This document shows positions 24,161 to 31,343 of a stretch of DNA of 64,000 bases, in pieces. The position numbers and the translations under genes were made by a program. Within the stretch, counting starts at the first letter, position 1. The number at the start of each line of letters is the position of its first letter. The DNA comes from Pseudomonadota bacterium. GTDB lineage: Bacteria; Desulfobacterota; Desulfobacteria; Desulfobacterales; RPRI01. Location: assembly GCA_018817425.1 (NCBI GenBank), contig JAHITX010000131.1, positions 1 through 64,000 of the forward strand, written 5' to 3'. Below the pieces are notes generated by a model. That model was not told the DNA's origin. It saw only the letters and a program-made list of their open reading frames with translations, and searched no databases.

Positions 24161-25126
24161 ATGCTGGCTCTTGGAATTATGGGCAGTCCCAGAAAAAACG
24201 GAAATACCGATTATCTGCTTTCTCTTTTCATGAAAGAAATGGAAAAAGCCGGGGTTAGAACAAATATCGTTGAAGTGGGGAAAAATAATTTTATGCCCTG
24301 CTTTGGAGATGGTGTTTGTGAAAAAAAAGGATTCTGTCACATAGATGATGATATGAATAAAGTTTATCCTCTTTTGCGTGAGGCTGATATTGTAGTACTT
24401 GCTACACCTATGTTTTTTTATAATTCACCGTCCCAGACAAAAGCGGTTATAGACAGAAGTCAGGCTTTATGGTCAAGAAGATACAGATTTAATCTTTCTG
24501 ATCCTGGAAGTAAAATAAAAAAAGGATTTCTTCTTGCTTTGGGTGCTACAAAAGGCAAAAATCTTTTTGAAGGTATAAATCTTACTGCAAAATATTATTT
24601 TGATGCTATAAGTGCATCATTTGAATCAAGTTTGACATATCGGAAAATTGAAAACCGGAAAGATATGGAAAACCATCCGACTGTCGCAGATGATGTGAAA
24701 CAGGCTGTTGAAAACTTGTTAAAACCATTTCTTACAAGAAAAAAAATATTGTTCGCATGCCGTGAAAATGCTTGCCGCAGCCAGATGGCAAGCGCTTTTG
24801 CCCGATATCTTGCAGGAGATAAGATTGATGCATTAAGCGGTGGCAGTGCTCCTTCCGATGAATTAAATAAAATTATGATTGAATCCATGCATGAAAAAGG
24901 AATAGATATGGCTTTTCGCAAACCAAAATCAATTGATGAGGTTTTATCAAAGGAAAAACCGGATATCATTATTACAATGGGTTGTAAAGAAGAATGCCCG
25001 GTTGTTCCGGGCGCTATAGTAAAAGATTGGGAACTTCCCGATCCGGCAGGAAAACCCATAGAGTTTATGCGTGATGTCCGCGATGAAATAGAAAAAAGAA
25101 TTACGGATTTGATAAGTACATTATAA
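24161..25126 (+). CDS. NADPH-dependent FMN reductase fused to an ArsC-type (thioredoxin-linked) arsenate reductase/phosphatase domain
   Basis: A 321-residue two-domain protein. Residues 1 to about 190 are a flavodoxin-fold FMN reductase / iron-sulfur flavoprotein ([32 protein letters not shown]; cysteines at about 47, 53 and 59 could be redox active). Residues about 194-321 are a low-molecular-weight phosphatase fold of arsenate-reductase type: the P-loop CRENACR (Cys200 to Arg206, Cx5R), then [13 protein letters not shown] and [10 protein letters not shown], which are characteristic of the ArsC-like group. The fusion suggests flavin-driven reduction of arsenate or of a protein substrate without separate thioredoxin; this is inference. 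A rubredoxin gene follows after 29 bases. Confidence 0.78.
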   Translation: MLALGIMGSPRKNGNTDYLLSLFMKEMEKAGVRTNIVEVGKNNFMPCFGDGVCEKKGFCHIDDDMNKVYPLLREADIVVLATPMFFYNSPSQTKAVIDRSQALWSRRYRFNLSDPGSKIKKGFLLALGATKGKNLFEGINLTAKYYFDAISASFESSLTYRKIENRKDMENHPTVADDVKQAVENLLKPFLTRKKILFACRENACRSQMASAFARYLAGDKIDALSGGSAPSDELNKIMIESMHEKGIDMAFRKPKSIDEVLSKEKPDIIITMGCKEECPVVPGAIVKDWELPDPAGKPIEFMRDVRDEIEKRITDLISTL

Positions 25127-25155
25127 AAAAACTAACAATAAAAGGAGATGTGAAA

Positions 25156-25314
25156 ATGGAGAAATATGTATGTAATGTATGTGGTTATGTTTATGATCCT
25201 GCAGCAGGAGATCCTGATAATGGTGTAAAAGCCGGAACTAAGTTTGCAGATCTGCCGGATAGCTGGGAATGCCCGGTATGCGGCGCTTCAAAATCCGATT
25301 TTGAAAAAGAATAA
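25156..25314 (+). CDS. rub: Rubredoxin
   Basis: A 52-residue classical rubredoxin: CNVCGY (Cys6, Cys9) and CPVCGA (Cys39, Cys42), with [20 protein letters not shown] between them. It is a one-electron carrier; in sulfate reducers it donates electrons to rubredoxin:oxygen oxidoreductase and rubrerythrin, and the flavodiiron gene is the next gene downstream. A ribosome site (AAAGGAG) lies 9 bases before the ATG. Confidence 0.96.
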   Translation: MEKYVCNVCGYVYDPAAGDPDNGVKAGTKFADLPDSWECPVCGASKSDFEKE

Positions 25315-25325
25315 ATCTTAACCTG

Positions 25326-25371
25326 ACGCCCTTTTTCGTATTAAATCTATCCATGCAAAAAGGGCGTTTTT
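25326..25371 (+). terminator. Rho-independent terminator after rubredoxin
   Basis: ACGCCCTTTTT (25326-25336) pairs perfectly with AAAAAGGGCGT (25357-25367), followed by a T run. It closes the transcript containing the FMN reductase fusion and rubredoxin. Confidence 0.85.
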
Positions 25372-25420
25372 AGTTTAAATCTATCTATAGTAATTATCTA
25401 CCCTAAATAGAGAAAAGAAT

Positions 25421-26617
25421 ATGAAACCTGTACAAATTGCAAAAGATATTTATGATGTTGGAGTTAACGACTGGAACATAAGAGATTTCCACGGCTATTC
25501 CGTTGATTTCGGAACTAGTTATAATTCCTTTTTAATAGTGGATAAAAAAATAGCTCTGATAGATACGGTTAAAGCCGAATTTGCCGATCAATTGATTGAA
25601 AATATATCGCAAATCATAGATCCTAAAAAGATTGATTATGTTATCAGCAATCATACGGAAATGGATCATTCCGGCGGATTGCCCCGTGTGATGCACAGAG
25701 TTGGTGAGGATAAACCGCTGTATTGTTCCAAAATGGGACAAAAAAATCTATCCCGCCATTTCGGGCAGAAATGGAATTATCATCCGGTAGAAAATGGCGA
25801 GGAACTTTCTCTTGGAAATAAAACTCTTACCTTTCTTGAAACAAAAATGCTTCACTGGCCTGACAGCATGTTTTCATACCTTAAAGAAGATAAAATCCTG
25901 TTTTCAAGCGATGCTTTCGGCCAGCATTATGCGGGAAACGAGAAATTTGATGATGTTATCGGACATGTTATTATGCCGCATGCAAAAAAATATTTTGCCA
26001 ATATACTTCTGCTTTATGCTCCGCTGATATTAAAGCTTGTTGAACAGGTTACCGATCTCAAACTTGAGATTAATATGATTTGCCCTGACCATGGCATATT
26101 ATGGCGAAAAGATCCGGGAAAAATAATTAATGCCTATGTTGAATGGAGCAGCCAGAAAGCAAAAAATAAAGCCGTTATTATTTATGATACCATGTGGCAC
26201 AGCACTGAAAAAATGGCAAATGCGATTGTTGCAGGTCTTGTTGAGCAGGGTGTTGCTGCAAAGCCATATCATTTGAGAAAATGGAACAGAAGCGATATCA
26301 TGACCCAGGTTTTGGATGCAAAAGCAATAATAGTCGGTTCGCCTACATTAAATAATGGATTGTTTCCAACGCTAAGTGATTTTCTAACGTATATGAAAGG
26401 CCTTAAGCCCAAAAATAAAATTGGAGCGGCTTTTGGTTCATACGGCTGGAGTGGGGAGTCTGTTAAGCTGCTTAACAATGAGCTTGAATCAATGCATATA
26501 GAACTTGTTGATCCGGGCTTAAAGTTTCAATATGTGCCTGACAATGAATGCATTAAAGCATGCATTGAAATGGGAAAAAAGATAGGTAAATTAATAAATG
26601 AAAGCACCGGTAGTTGA
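25421..26617 (+). CDS. Flavodiiron protein (rubredoxin:oxygen / NO oxidoreductase)
   Basis: A 398-residue class A flavodiiron protein. The beta-lactamase-like domain carries the diiron ligands in NHTEMDHSGG (HxExDH), LHWPDSM, SSDAFGQH and CPDHGILW. The C-terminal flavodoxin domain has DTMWHSTEKMA for FMN and GSYGWSGESV. It reduces oxygen to water (or NO to N2O) with electrons from rubredoxin in the cytoplasm. It overlaps the start of a ferredoxin gene by 20 bases. Confidence 0.95.
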   Translation: MKPVQIAKDIYDVGVNDWNIRDFHGYSVDFGTSYNSFLIVDKKIALIDTVKAEFADQLIENISQIIDPKKIDYVISNHTEMDHSGGLPRVMHRVGEDKPLYCSKMGQKNLSRHFGQKWNYHPVENGEELSLGNKTLTFLETKMLHWPDSMFSYLKEDKILFSSDAFGQHYAGNEKFDDVIGHVIMPHAKKYFANILLLYAPLILKLVEQVTDLKLEINMICPDHGILWRKDPGKIINAYVEWSSQKAKNKAVIIYDTMWHSTEKMANAIVAGLVEQGVAAKPYHLRKWNRSDIMTQVLDAKAIIVGSPTLNNGLFPTLSDFLTYMKGLKPKNKIGAAFGSYGWSGESVKLLNNELESMHIELVDPGLKFQYVPDNECIKACIEMGKKIGKLINESTGS

Positions 26618-26792
26618 ACTTGGCGAATGTATACTATGTGGTATTTGTGTTGATCTGGCGCCTTCCGTTTTTAAACTAAGCAGTGGCGGATATATTGAAG
26701 TCGCCGATCTTTCGGTATATCCCGAAGCTGATGTAGATGACGCAATAAAAAACTGTCCTTCAGACTGCATATTATGGAACGAGAATCAGTAA
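26598..26792 (+). CDS. Single-cluster [4Fe-4S] ferredoxin
   Basis: A 64-residue ferredoxin with CILCGIC (Cys11, Cys14, Cys17) and the fourth ligand in NCPSDCI near residue 53; Cys57 may form a disulfide or be spare. One cluster only, of the Desulfovibrio ferredoxin I / Thermotoga type. It overlaps the flavodiiron gene by 20 bases and the HEAT gene by 19, so translation is coupled and it may deliver electrons to the oxidase. Confidence 0.88.
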   Translation: MKAPVVELGECILCGICVDLAPSVFKLSSGGYIEVADLSVYPEADVDDAIKNCPSDCILWNENQ

Positions 26793-27460
26793 AGCAATTA
26801 GGAGGAAAAAAGCTTAAAAACTACATCAATGACTTATTGTCTGATGCGGATTTTGATCAAAGAATCAGTGAAATTCTTCTTCTGCCCGGAAGAAAGGTAG
26901 TAAACTATCTGTTTTCAAATCTTTACAGCAAAGAAGAGCTGGTAAAATGGCGGTCTGTAACAGCAATGGGAGAAGTAGTTTCGGCTATTGCCGATTCCGA
27001 TATAGAGTCGGCGCGTGTTGTTATGCGCCGGCTTATCTGGAATTTAAACGATGAATCAGGCGGAATCGGCTGGGGATCTCCAGAATCAATGGCGGAAATC
27101 ATTGCAAAACATGATAAGCTCGGAGAAGAATATAATCGTATTTTAATCTCTTATATAAATAAAAATGGAAATTATCTTGAAAATGAAGTGCTTCAGCAGG
27201 GAGTGCTGTGGGGAATAGGAAGAATTGCTGATAAAAAACCGCAACTAGTAAAAGATTCTTTTCCTTTGCTTGAACCTTACATCAAAAGCCGGGATTCCTT
27301 ATCACGCGGCCTTGCGGCAAAGGCAATGGCTGCCATAGATCATGAAAAAGCAAAACCTGCTCTTCTTTTTCTTGAAAATGATAATTCGAAAATTATAATT
27401 TATGAAAACGGCAAACTTGCAGAATTTATGATCAGTCAGATAGTGGCTAATCTTTTATGA
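26774..27460 (+). CDS. HEAT-repeat protein, DVU0298-like
   Basis: A 228-residue all-helical protein without membrane segments. VKWRSVTAMGEVVSAIADSD, GGIGWGSPESMAEIIA and QGVLWGIGRIAD identify the DVU0298 family found in sulfate reducers and other anaerobes. Related HEAT proteins serve as scaffolds; the role is unknown. Its start overlaps the ferredoxin gene and its stop overlaps the spacer before the exported SOR-like gene, so all four appear to form one operon. Confidence 0.75.
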   Translation: MERESVKQLGGKKLKNYINDLLSDADFDQRISEILLLPGRKVVNYLFSNLYSKEELVKWRSVTAMGEVVSAIADSDIESARVVMRRLIWNLNDESGGIGWGSPESMAEIIAKHDKLGEEYNRILISYINKNGNYLENEVLQQGVLWGIGRIADKKPQLVKDSFPLLEPYIKSRDSLSRGLAAKAMAAIDHEKAKPALLFLENDNSKIIIYENGKLAEFMISQIVANLL

Positions 27461-27477
27461 TAAAGGAGAACCTGGTT

Positions 27478-27852
27478 ATGAAAATAAATATCAAACTTAT
27501 ATTATGTATATCCGTTTTCTTTTTTCTTTTAGCAGGAACAGCTTATGCCAATAAATCTTCAGTTACAATTGATGTGCCTGAATCGGTTGCAAAAGGCACA
27601 GAGGTAACTATCAAGTTGAATATTATACATAATGGAAACAATATGTTCCATCATACCGAATGGGTATATGTTAAAGTTAATGGAAATGAAATTGCAAGAT
27701 GGGATTTTTCTACATTAAACAGACCTGAGACGGAAAATTTTACAGAAGAAGTAAAATATACAGTAAATGAACCGGTTCAGATTGAAGCTGAAGCAAGTTG
27801 TAATGTCCATGGAAGTACAGGGCTAAAAAATGCAGCCATTAATGTAAAATAA
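27478..27852 (+). CDS. Exported superoxide-reductase-like (desulfoferrodoxin-fold) protein
   Basis: A 124-residue protein with a signal peptide (residues 1 to about 24, TAYA). The mature part aligns with the neelaredoxin/SOR domain of the Dfx encoded at 20097: IIHNG (His51) corresponds to VAHP, MFHHTEW (His58/59) to EKHYIEW, and ASCNVHG (Cys108, His111) to YCNLHG. Thus four of the five iron ligands are conserved, but the first His-bearing loop (EKH) is missing. It could be a periplasmic superoxide reductase or an iron or other ligand-binding relative. The ATG at 27478 is chosen because AAAGGAG lies 10 bases before it; an earlier ATG at 27457 would add seven residues. Confidence 0.7.
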   Translation: MKINIKLILCISVFFFLLAGTAYANKSSVTIDVPESVAKGTEVTIKLNIIHNGNNMFHHTEWVYVKVNGNEIARWDFSTLNRPETENFTEEVKYTVNEPVQIEAEASCNVHGSTGLKNAAINVK

Positions 27853-27858
27853 ACATTA

Positions 27859-28001
27859 GAGCCAGTTTCAAAACGCCCCATTTTGGCCGATCTTAAGCGT
27901 TGGGCTCAAATTTTAATCCTCGAAATACTCAATGTATTCCTGCGGTTGAAATTTTCTCCCGCCTTGAGCTTGACCAAACTGAAACGTTTTGAAAGTGGCT
28001 C
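27859..28001 (+). repeat. MITE-like repeat copy 4 (most complete)
   Basis: A 143-base element with terminal inverted repeats GAGCCAGTTTCAAAACG (27859-27875) and CGTTTTGAAAGTGGCTC (27985-28001), 16 of 17 positions pairing. It has no gene. It sits six bases after the SOR-like stop codon and 22 bases before a small membrane protein gene. Confidence 0.88.
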
Positions 28002-28023
28002 AATATTTTGGAGATACTGCCTT

Positions 28024-28206
28024 ATGCAAATCGGAGGTGTTTCAATAATTCTGATTGGGGGATTGATAAATTTCGGTTTGCTTTTATTCCAGCTTTTGTC
28101 GGGTCTTCATTATATTAAGGTGCCGATCGGAGTGCATAAAAAAACCGGCATTATTCTTGTAGTTTTTGCCTTTATCCATGGCTTGCTTGGTATTTTTGCA
28201 GATTAA
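28024..28206 (+). CDS. Small two-helix membrane protein
   Basis: A 60-residue protein with two hydrophobic segments (about 5-24 and 40-57) joined by a loop with GLHYIKVPIGVHKK; it resembles small membrane proteins of unknown role. ATG at 28024 is preceded by GGAG at 28012-28015. The reading frame stays open leftward into the MITE-like repeat, but a start inside the repeat is not supported. Function not recognised. Confidence 0.5.
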   Translation: MQIGGVSIILIGGLINFGLLLFQLLSGLHYIKVPIGVHKKTGIILVVFAFIHGLLGIFAD

Positions 28207-28260
28207 AGAAAGTCACTAATTGCTTTCCCCCCTTCCCGTTTTGTTGATTAATCAATATAT

Positions 28261-29404
28261 GATGGGTTCGTAAAAAGTAATATTTTATAACATACGGTTC
28301 AGCAGTATTGTTATAATATACTATGGCATTATGCATTAAATATCACGGAAGAATCGGATAACGCCAAATACGTCAGCACTAAAACATTGTGGAACAACCG
28401 AAACATAATTGTACAAAACAGTCTTGAAGATATAATCTTCAGCTCCGGCACAGCCAAGCGGCTGAAGCTTTCAAGATCAATACCGACAAGCAGCGTCTTG
28501 ACTCAGTGCATATAAAGTCCAATATGCGCAGGCTTGGTAGAATCGGAATTTTTTCCGAAACCATCTATAAATTTATGGCTAATCTTAAACGGCAGCATCC
28601 CGCTTTCTTTGATAATGATACCGATAATCCTGTTTTGATAAAGAAACCCAAAAAGGTTGCTTCCGATTCACTACAGAATCCGTCCGATCCCGATGCAAGT
28701 TACAGCGGCCATAAAGGACAGGGGTATCAAGTTCAGATCATGGAGACATACTCACCATGTGATAACCCCGAGGAGAAACCGCTCAATCTTATTGCCCACG
28801 TTCATGTTGAACAGGCGCATCAAAGCTGCGAATTTTAGATATCCTTTGATGGTAAAGTCTTAGCCTGTCCGCAGGGGCATCCGCCTTGTTGTAGTCAAAA
28901 AGAAAAAGCGCAACAGCGTGGGTTTTGATATGGAGGTTTGCAGCAATTGTCCCAAACAATTACAATGTTCGGTTAAAAAAGGCCGCAAATTTTATTATCT
29001 TCGGTTTACGGAAAAAAACAAACGTATTGCCATGCGCAGGTTGTATGAAAAAACCGATGAGTTCAAAGATCGTTACCGCTGGCGCTCCGGAGTTGAAGCC
29101 ACCATGTCGGAATATGACCGGAGAACCGGGGTCAAGCGTCTTCGGGTTAGAGGACTCAAAGCTGTAAGTGTGCAGTTCTGATAGCTTTGGGAGTTAATAT
29201 CTTTAGAGCTACAGCATTCAGAATGGCACAAATAATGCCAAAACAGGGGTTATGCGCGGTATAACAGCCGCCCCCATTAATATTTTACATATATCAAAGA
29301 ACAATTTATACTTTTTTAACCAAAAATTAACATCAGGTACTAATATTTACTACTGAGTCAGTATCTTTTAAAAAAAGCTATAAACGACTTTTTAAGAGTT
29401 CATC
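28261..29404 (+). mobile_element. Decayed insertion sequence with inverted repeats and 4-bp target duplication
   Basis: Left end GATGGGTTCGTAAAAAGT (28261-28278) and right end GACTTTTTAAGAGTTCATC (29386-29404) are imperfect inverted repeats. Both are directly flanked by ATAT (28257-28260 and 29405-29408), consistent with a 4-bp target-site duplication. The 1144-base interior holds the broken DDE transposase described separately. The length is short for an intact element of this kind (normally about 1.5-1.8 kb), so internal deletion has happened. Confidence 0.75.
28443..29210 (+). pseudogene. DDE transposase remnant (IS1182/IS4-like)
   Basis: Fragments in two frames are recognisable. In 28443-28838, NPSDPDASYSGHKGQGYQVQ and NLIAHVHVEQAHQS match the central catalytic region, with the first DDE residues. 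In 28918-29181, CSNCPKQLQC and FKDRYRWRSGVEATMSEYDRR match the zinc-ribbon-like and C-terminal catalytic Glu region. Stops and frame changes separate them, and the start upstream of 28443 is lost in further frame breaks. The gene cannot make an active transposase. Confidence 0.75.
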
Positions 29405-29417
29405 ATATAAAGAACCC

Positions 29418-29459
29418 TTGACATATGAATATATATTCATTATTTTGAATATATATTCA
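29418..29459 (+). promoter_or_regulatory. Promoter with two identical TetR-type operators
   Basis: TTGACA (29418-29423), a 17-base spacer and TATTTT (29441-29446) form a promoter. The perfect palindrome TGAATATATATTCA occurs twice, at 29426-29439 (inside the spacer) and 29446-29459 (over and after the -10), 20 bases apart, i.e. about two helical turns. Binding there by the TetR protein encoded 19 bases downstream would block the promoter. The promoter starts only 14 bases after the decayed IS. Confidence 0.7.
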
Positions 29460-29477
29460 TACCGGAAGGAAAAAAGC

Positions 29478-30089
29478 ATGGCCAAGTTAGCTGAAACACG
29501 CAAGGCGGAATGGGATTTGGTGATGAAAAATGCCATCTATGAGGCAACCGTAGCGGTTTTAAACCAGCATGGTTTTGATGGTTTGAGAATGGATCGCGTG
29601 GCCAAAAAAGCGGAGGTGGCCACCGGGACATTATATAATTACTTTAAGAACAAAGCCGAACTGTTGCGTCATGTTATAGACACCCGGTTTAAGCCTATCA
29701 ACCATGATTTTCTTGAAATTCTCAAGAGCGCAATTTCTCCTGAAGAAAAGCTGAGGAACTTTGTGCGTATATTTTTGAATTCTATTAAAAAGTACCGAAG
29801 CCTTATGATTATCGTCACTACTGCCGAAAGCTTGTCTTTACCCATAAAGGCTGCAGTTGATGAAAAACGTGAAATCGGTCAAAAATTACTTGCCGATGTT
29901 ATCAAAGAAGGGATTGCTCAAGGCAAATTTCGGCATGTTAACCCCATGCAAACCGCCAGATTAATTTTCGGAGCCCTGTACGGTATTATACAGCCGATGC
30001 TCGACACTAATGAGGAGATTCGAAATGATGATTCTGATCTTTCGGATTGTATGACTTTCTTTTCCTCAGGCCTTTTTAAAATACAATAA
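29478..30089 (+). CDS. TetR-family transcriptional regulator of the second efflux operon
   Basis: A 203-residue protein from the ATG at 29478, chosen because GGAAGG lies about ten bases upstream and the more upstream frame runs through the operator. The N-terminal helix-turn-helix is MDRVAKKAEVATGTLYNYF, followed by NKAELLRHV. The C-terminal half is the usual helical ligand-binding domain. First gene of TetR-MFP-RND; autoregulation through the paired operators is likely. Confidence 0.88.
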   Translation: MAKLAETRKAEWDLVMKNAIYEATVAVLNQHGFDGLRMDRVAKKAEVATGTLYNYFKNKAELLRHVIDTRFKPINHDFLEILKSAISPEEKLRNFVRIFLNSIKKYRSLMIIVTTAESLSLPIKAAVDEKREIGQKLLADVIKEGIAQGKFRHVNPMQTARLIFGALYGIIQPMLDTNEEIRNDDSDLSDCMTFFSSGLFKIQ

Positions 30090-30128
30090 GCTCAAGATAT
30101 CCAAAACCGGTAAACAAAGGAATGATCT

Positions 30129-31343
30129 ATGAGTCGTAAAATCAAAACTTTTACGGTTACGGCAGCTATCATTATTGTGATCATTTTCGGATATGTTTTT
30201 AATTTCCGAACAAACGGTCAATCCAGCACAAAGCCAGGTTCATCCGAAAAAGTAATGGACAGTGTAAAACGTGCGATCCCTGTGGTTTTAACACCTATCT
30301 CCATACGGAATTTCGAGGAACGGATTGTAGTACAGGGCAATCTGGAAGCAAAAAATATCGCTATGGTGCCATCCCGTGTAAATGCCACAATTGAGACTAT
30401 TTTTGTAGATGAAGGAGACCTTGTTCTTGCCGGAAAGACCAGGCTTTTTAAAATAGATGCATTAAAACTTAACAAGGCGGTAGAGATAGAAAGACAGGCT
30501 TTTGCTATTGCCGATTGTACATTAAACGAAAAACACGCAAACTTTGAACGTGTGGAAGCAGACCTTCACAAGGCTAAGATTGATTACAATCGTTTTATGT
30601 TGTTACTCAAAGATCATATCGTAAGCAAGGACGACTTTGAACAGGTTGAATCCCGTTACAAACAGGCGGTTGCATCACTCAAACTTGCACAAACTCTGAT
30701 AGATTTGGCGGAGCAGCAAAAACGTCAGGCCGAGACCTCTTTGGAGATGGCCGAAAAGGATCTTCAGGATGCAATTGTTTATGCCCCAATCAGCGGAAAG
30801 GTCAGTCACCGATTCCAGGAACCCGGAGAGATGGGAGCTACGACAAAACCGGTTTTGGAAATTGTGGACCCAGCAGTAATTGAGGTTTCGGCTTTTTTGC
30901 CGTCGGAATACTACCCGGTCGTTCTCCCGGGTAAAACACCAATGCGTATCCGGGTCTATGGCATTGAACTGAATAATCAGATCATTTCTTACAAGAGCCC
31001 TACCATACATGAAAAAATGCGTACCTTTGAGATTAAATGCGTTATAAAAAACCCCCCTGAAAATGTTGTTCCGGGAGCCATGGCCGAAATAGAAGTACTG
31101 CTAGCGCAACGAAAGGGCCTGGGAGTTCCGAAGGCTTCTCTTCAACAACGCGGGGGTCGCACTATAATCTTTTTGGTTGAAAAAGATGTGGCCCGAATGG
31201 TCGAGGTTGAGACCGGCCTTGAAAGTGATGGATGGATTGAGCTTAAGGGAAATAATCTTCACGAAAAAACCTTTGTGGTGAGCATGGGGCAGTTTCTGCT
31301 TGAAGAAGGAACTCGTGTTACCGTCCAAAAGGAAAGTCTCTAA
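30129..31343 (+). CDS. RND efflux periplasmic adaptor (membrane fusion protein)
   Basis: A 404-residue protein with an N-terminal signal anchor (about residues 9-25, no lipobox), a lipoyl half-motif (VNATIETIFVDEGDLVLAGK), a long coiled-coil hairpin rich in Lys, Glu and Ala (about residues 115-205), the second lipoyl half VYAPISGKVSHRFQEPGEM and C-terminal beta-barrel domains. It would join the RND permease downstream to an outer membrane channel; no TolC gene accompanies this operon. Its stop overlaps the next ATG (TAATG). Confidence 0.88.
   Translation: MSRKIKTFTVTAAIIIVIIFGYVFNFRTNGQSSTKPGSSEKVMDSVKRAIPVVLTPISIRNFEERIVVQGNLEAKNIAMVPSRVNATIETIFVDEGDLVLAGKTRLFKIDALKLNKAVEIERQAFAIADCTLNEKHANFERVEADLHKAKIDYNRFMLLLKDHIVSKDDFEQVESRYKQAVASLKLAQTLIDLAEQQKRQAETSLEMAEKDLQDAIVYAPISGKVSHRFQEPGEMGATTKPVLEIVDPAVIEVSAFLPSEYYPVVLPGKTPMRIRVYGIELNNQIISYKSPTIHEKMRTFEIKCVIKNPPENVVPGAMAEIEVLLAQRKGLGVPKASLQQRGGRTIIFLVEKDVARMVEVETGLESDGWIELKGNNLHEKTFVVSMGQFLLEEGTRVTVQKESL

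Noticed and set aside
21149-28001. Idea that the MITE-like repeats are riboswitches or terminators for redox genes
   Set aside because: They occur in both orientations and copy 2 is flanked by a TTATAA duplication, which fits transposition better than a conserved leader.
27883-28023. Longer version of the small membrane protein starting inside the MITE-like repeat
   Set aside because: The extra residues come from repeat DNA that occurs in other contexts; the ATG at 28024 has its own GGAG.
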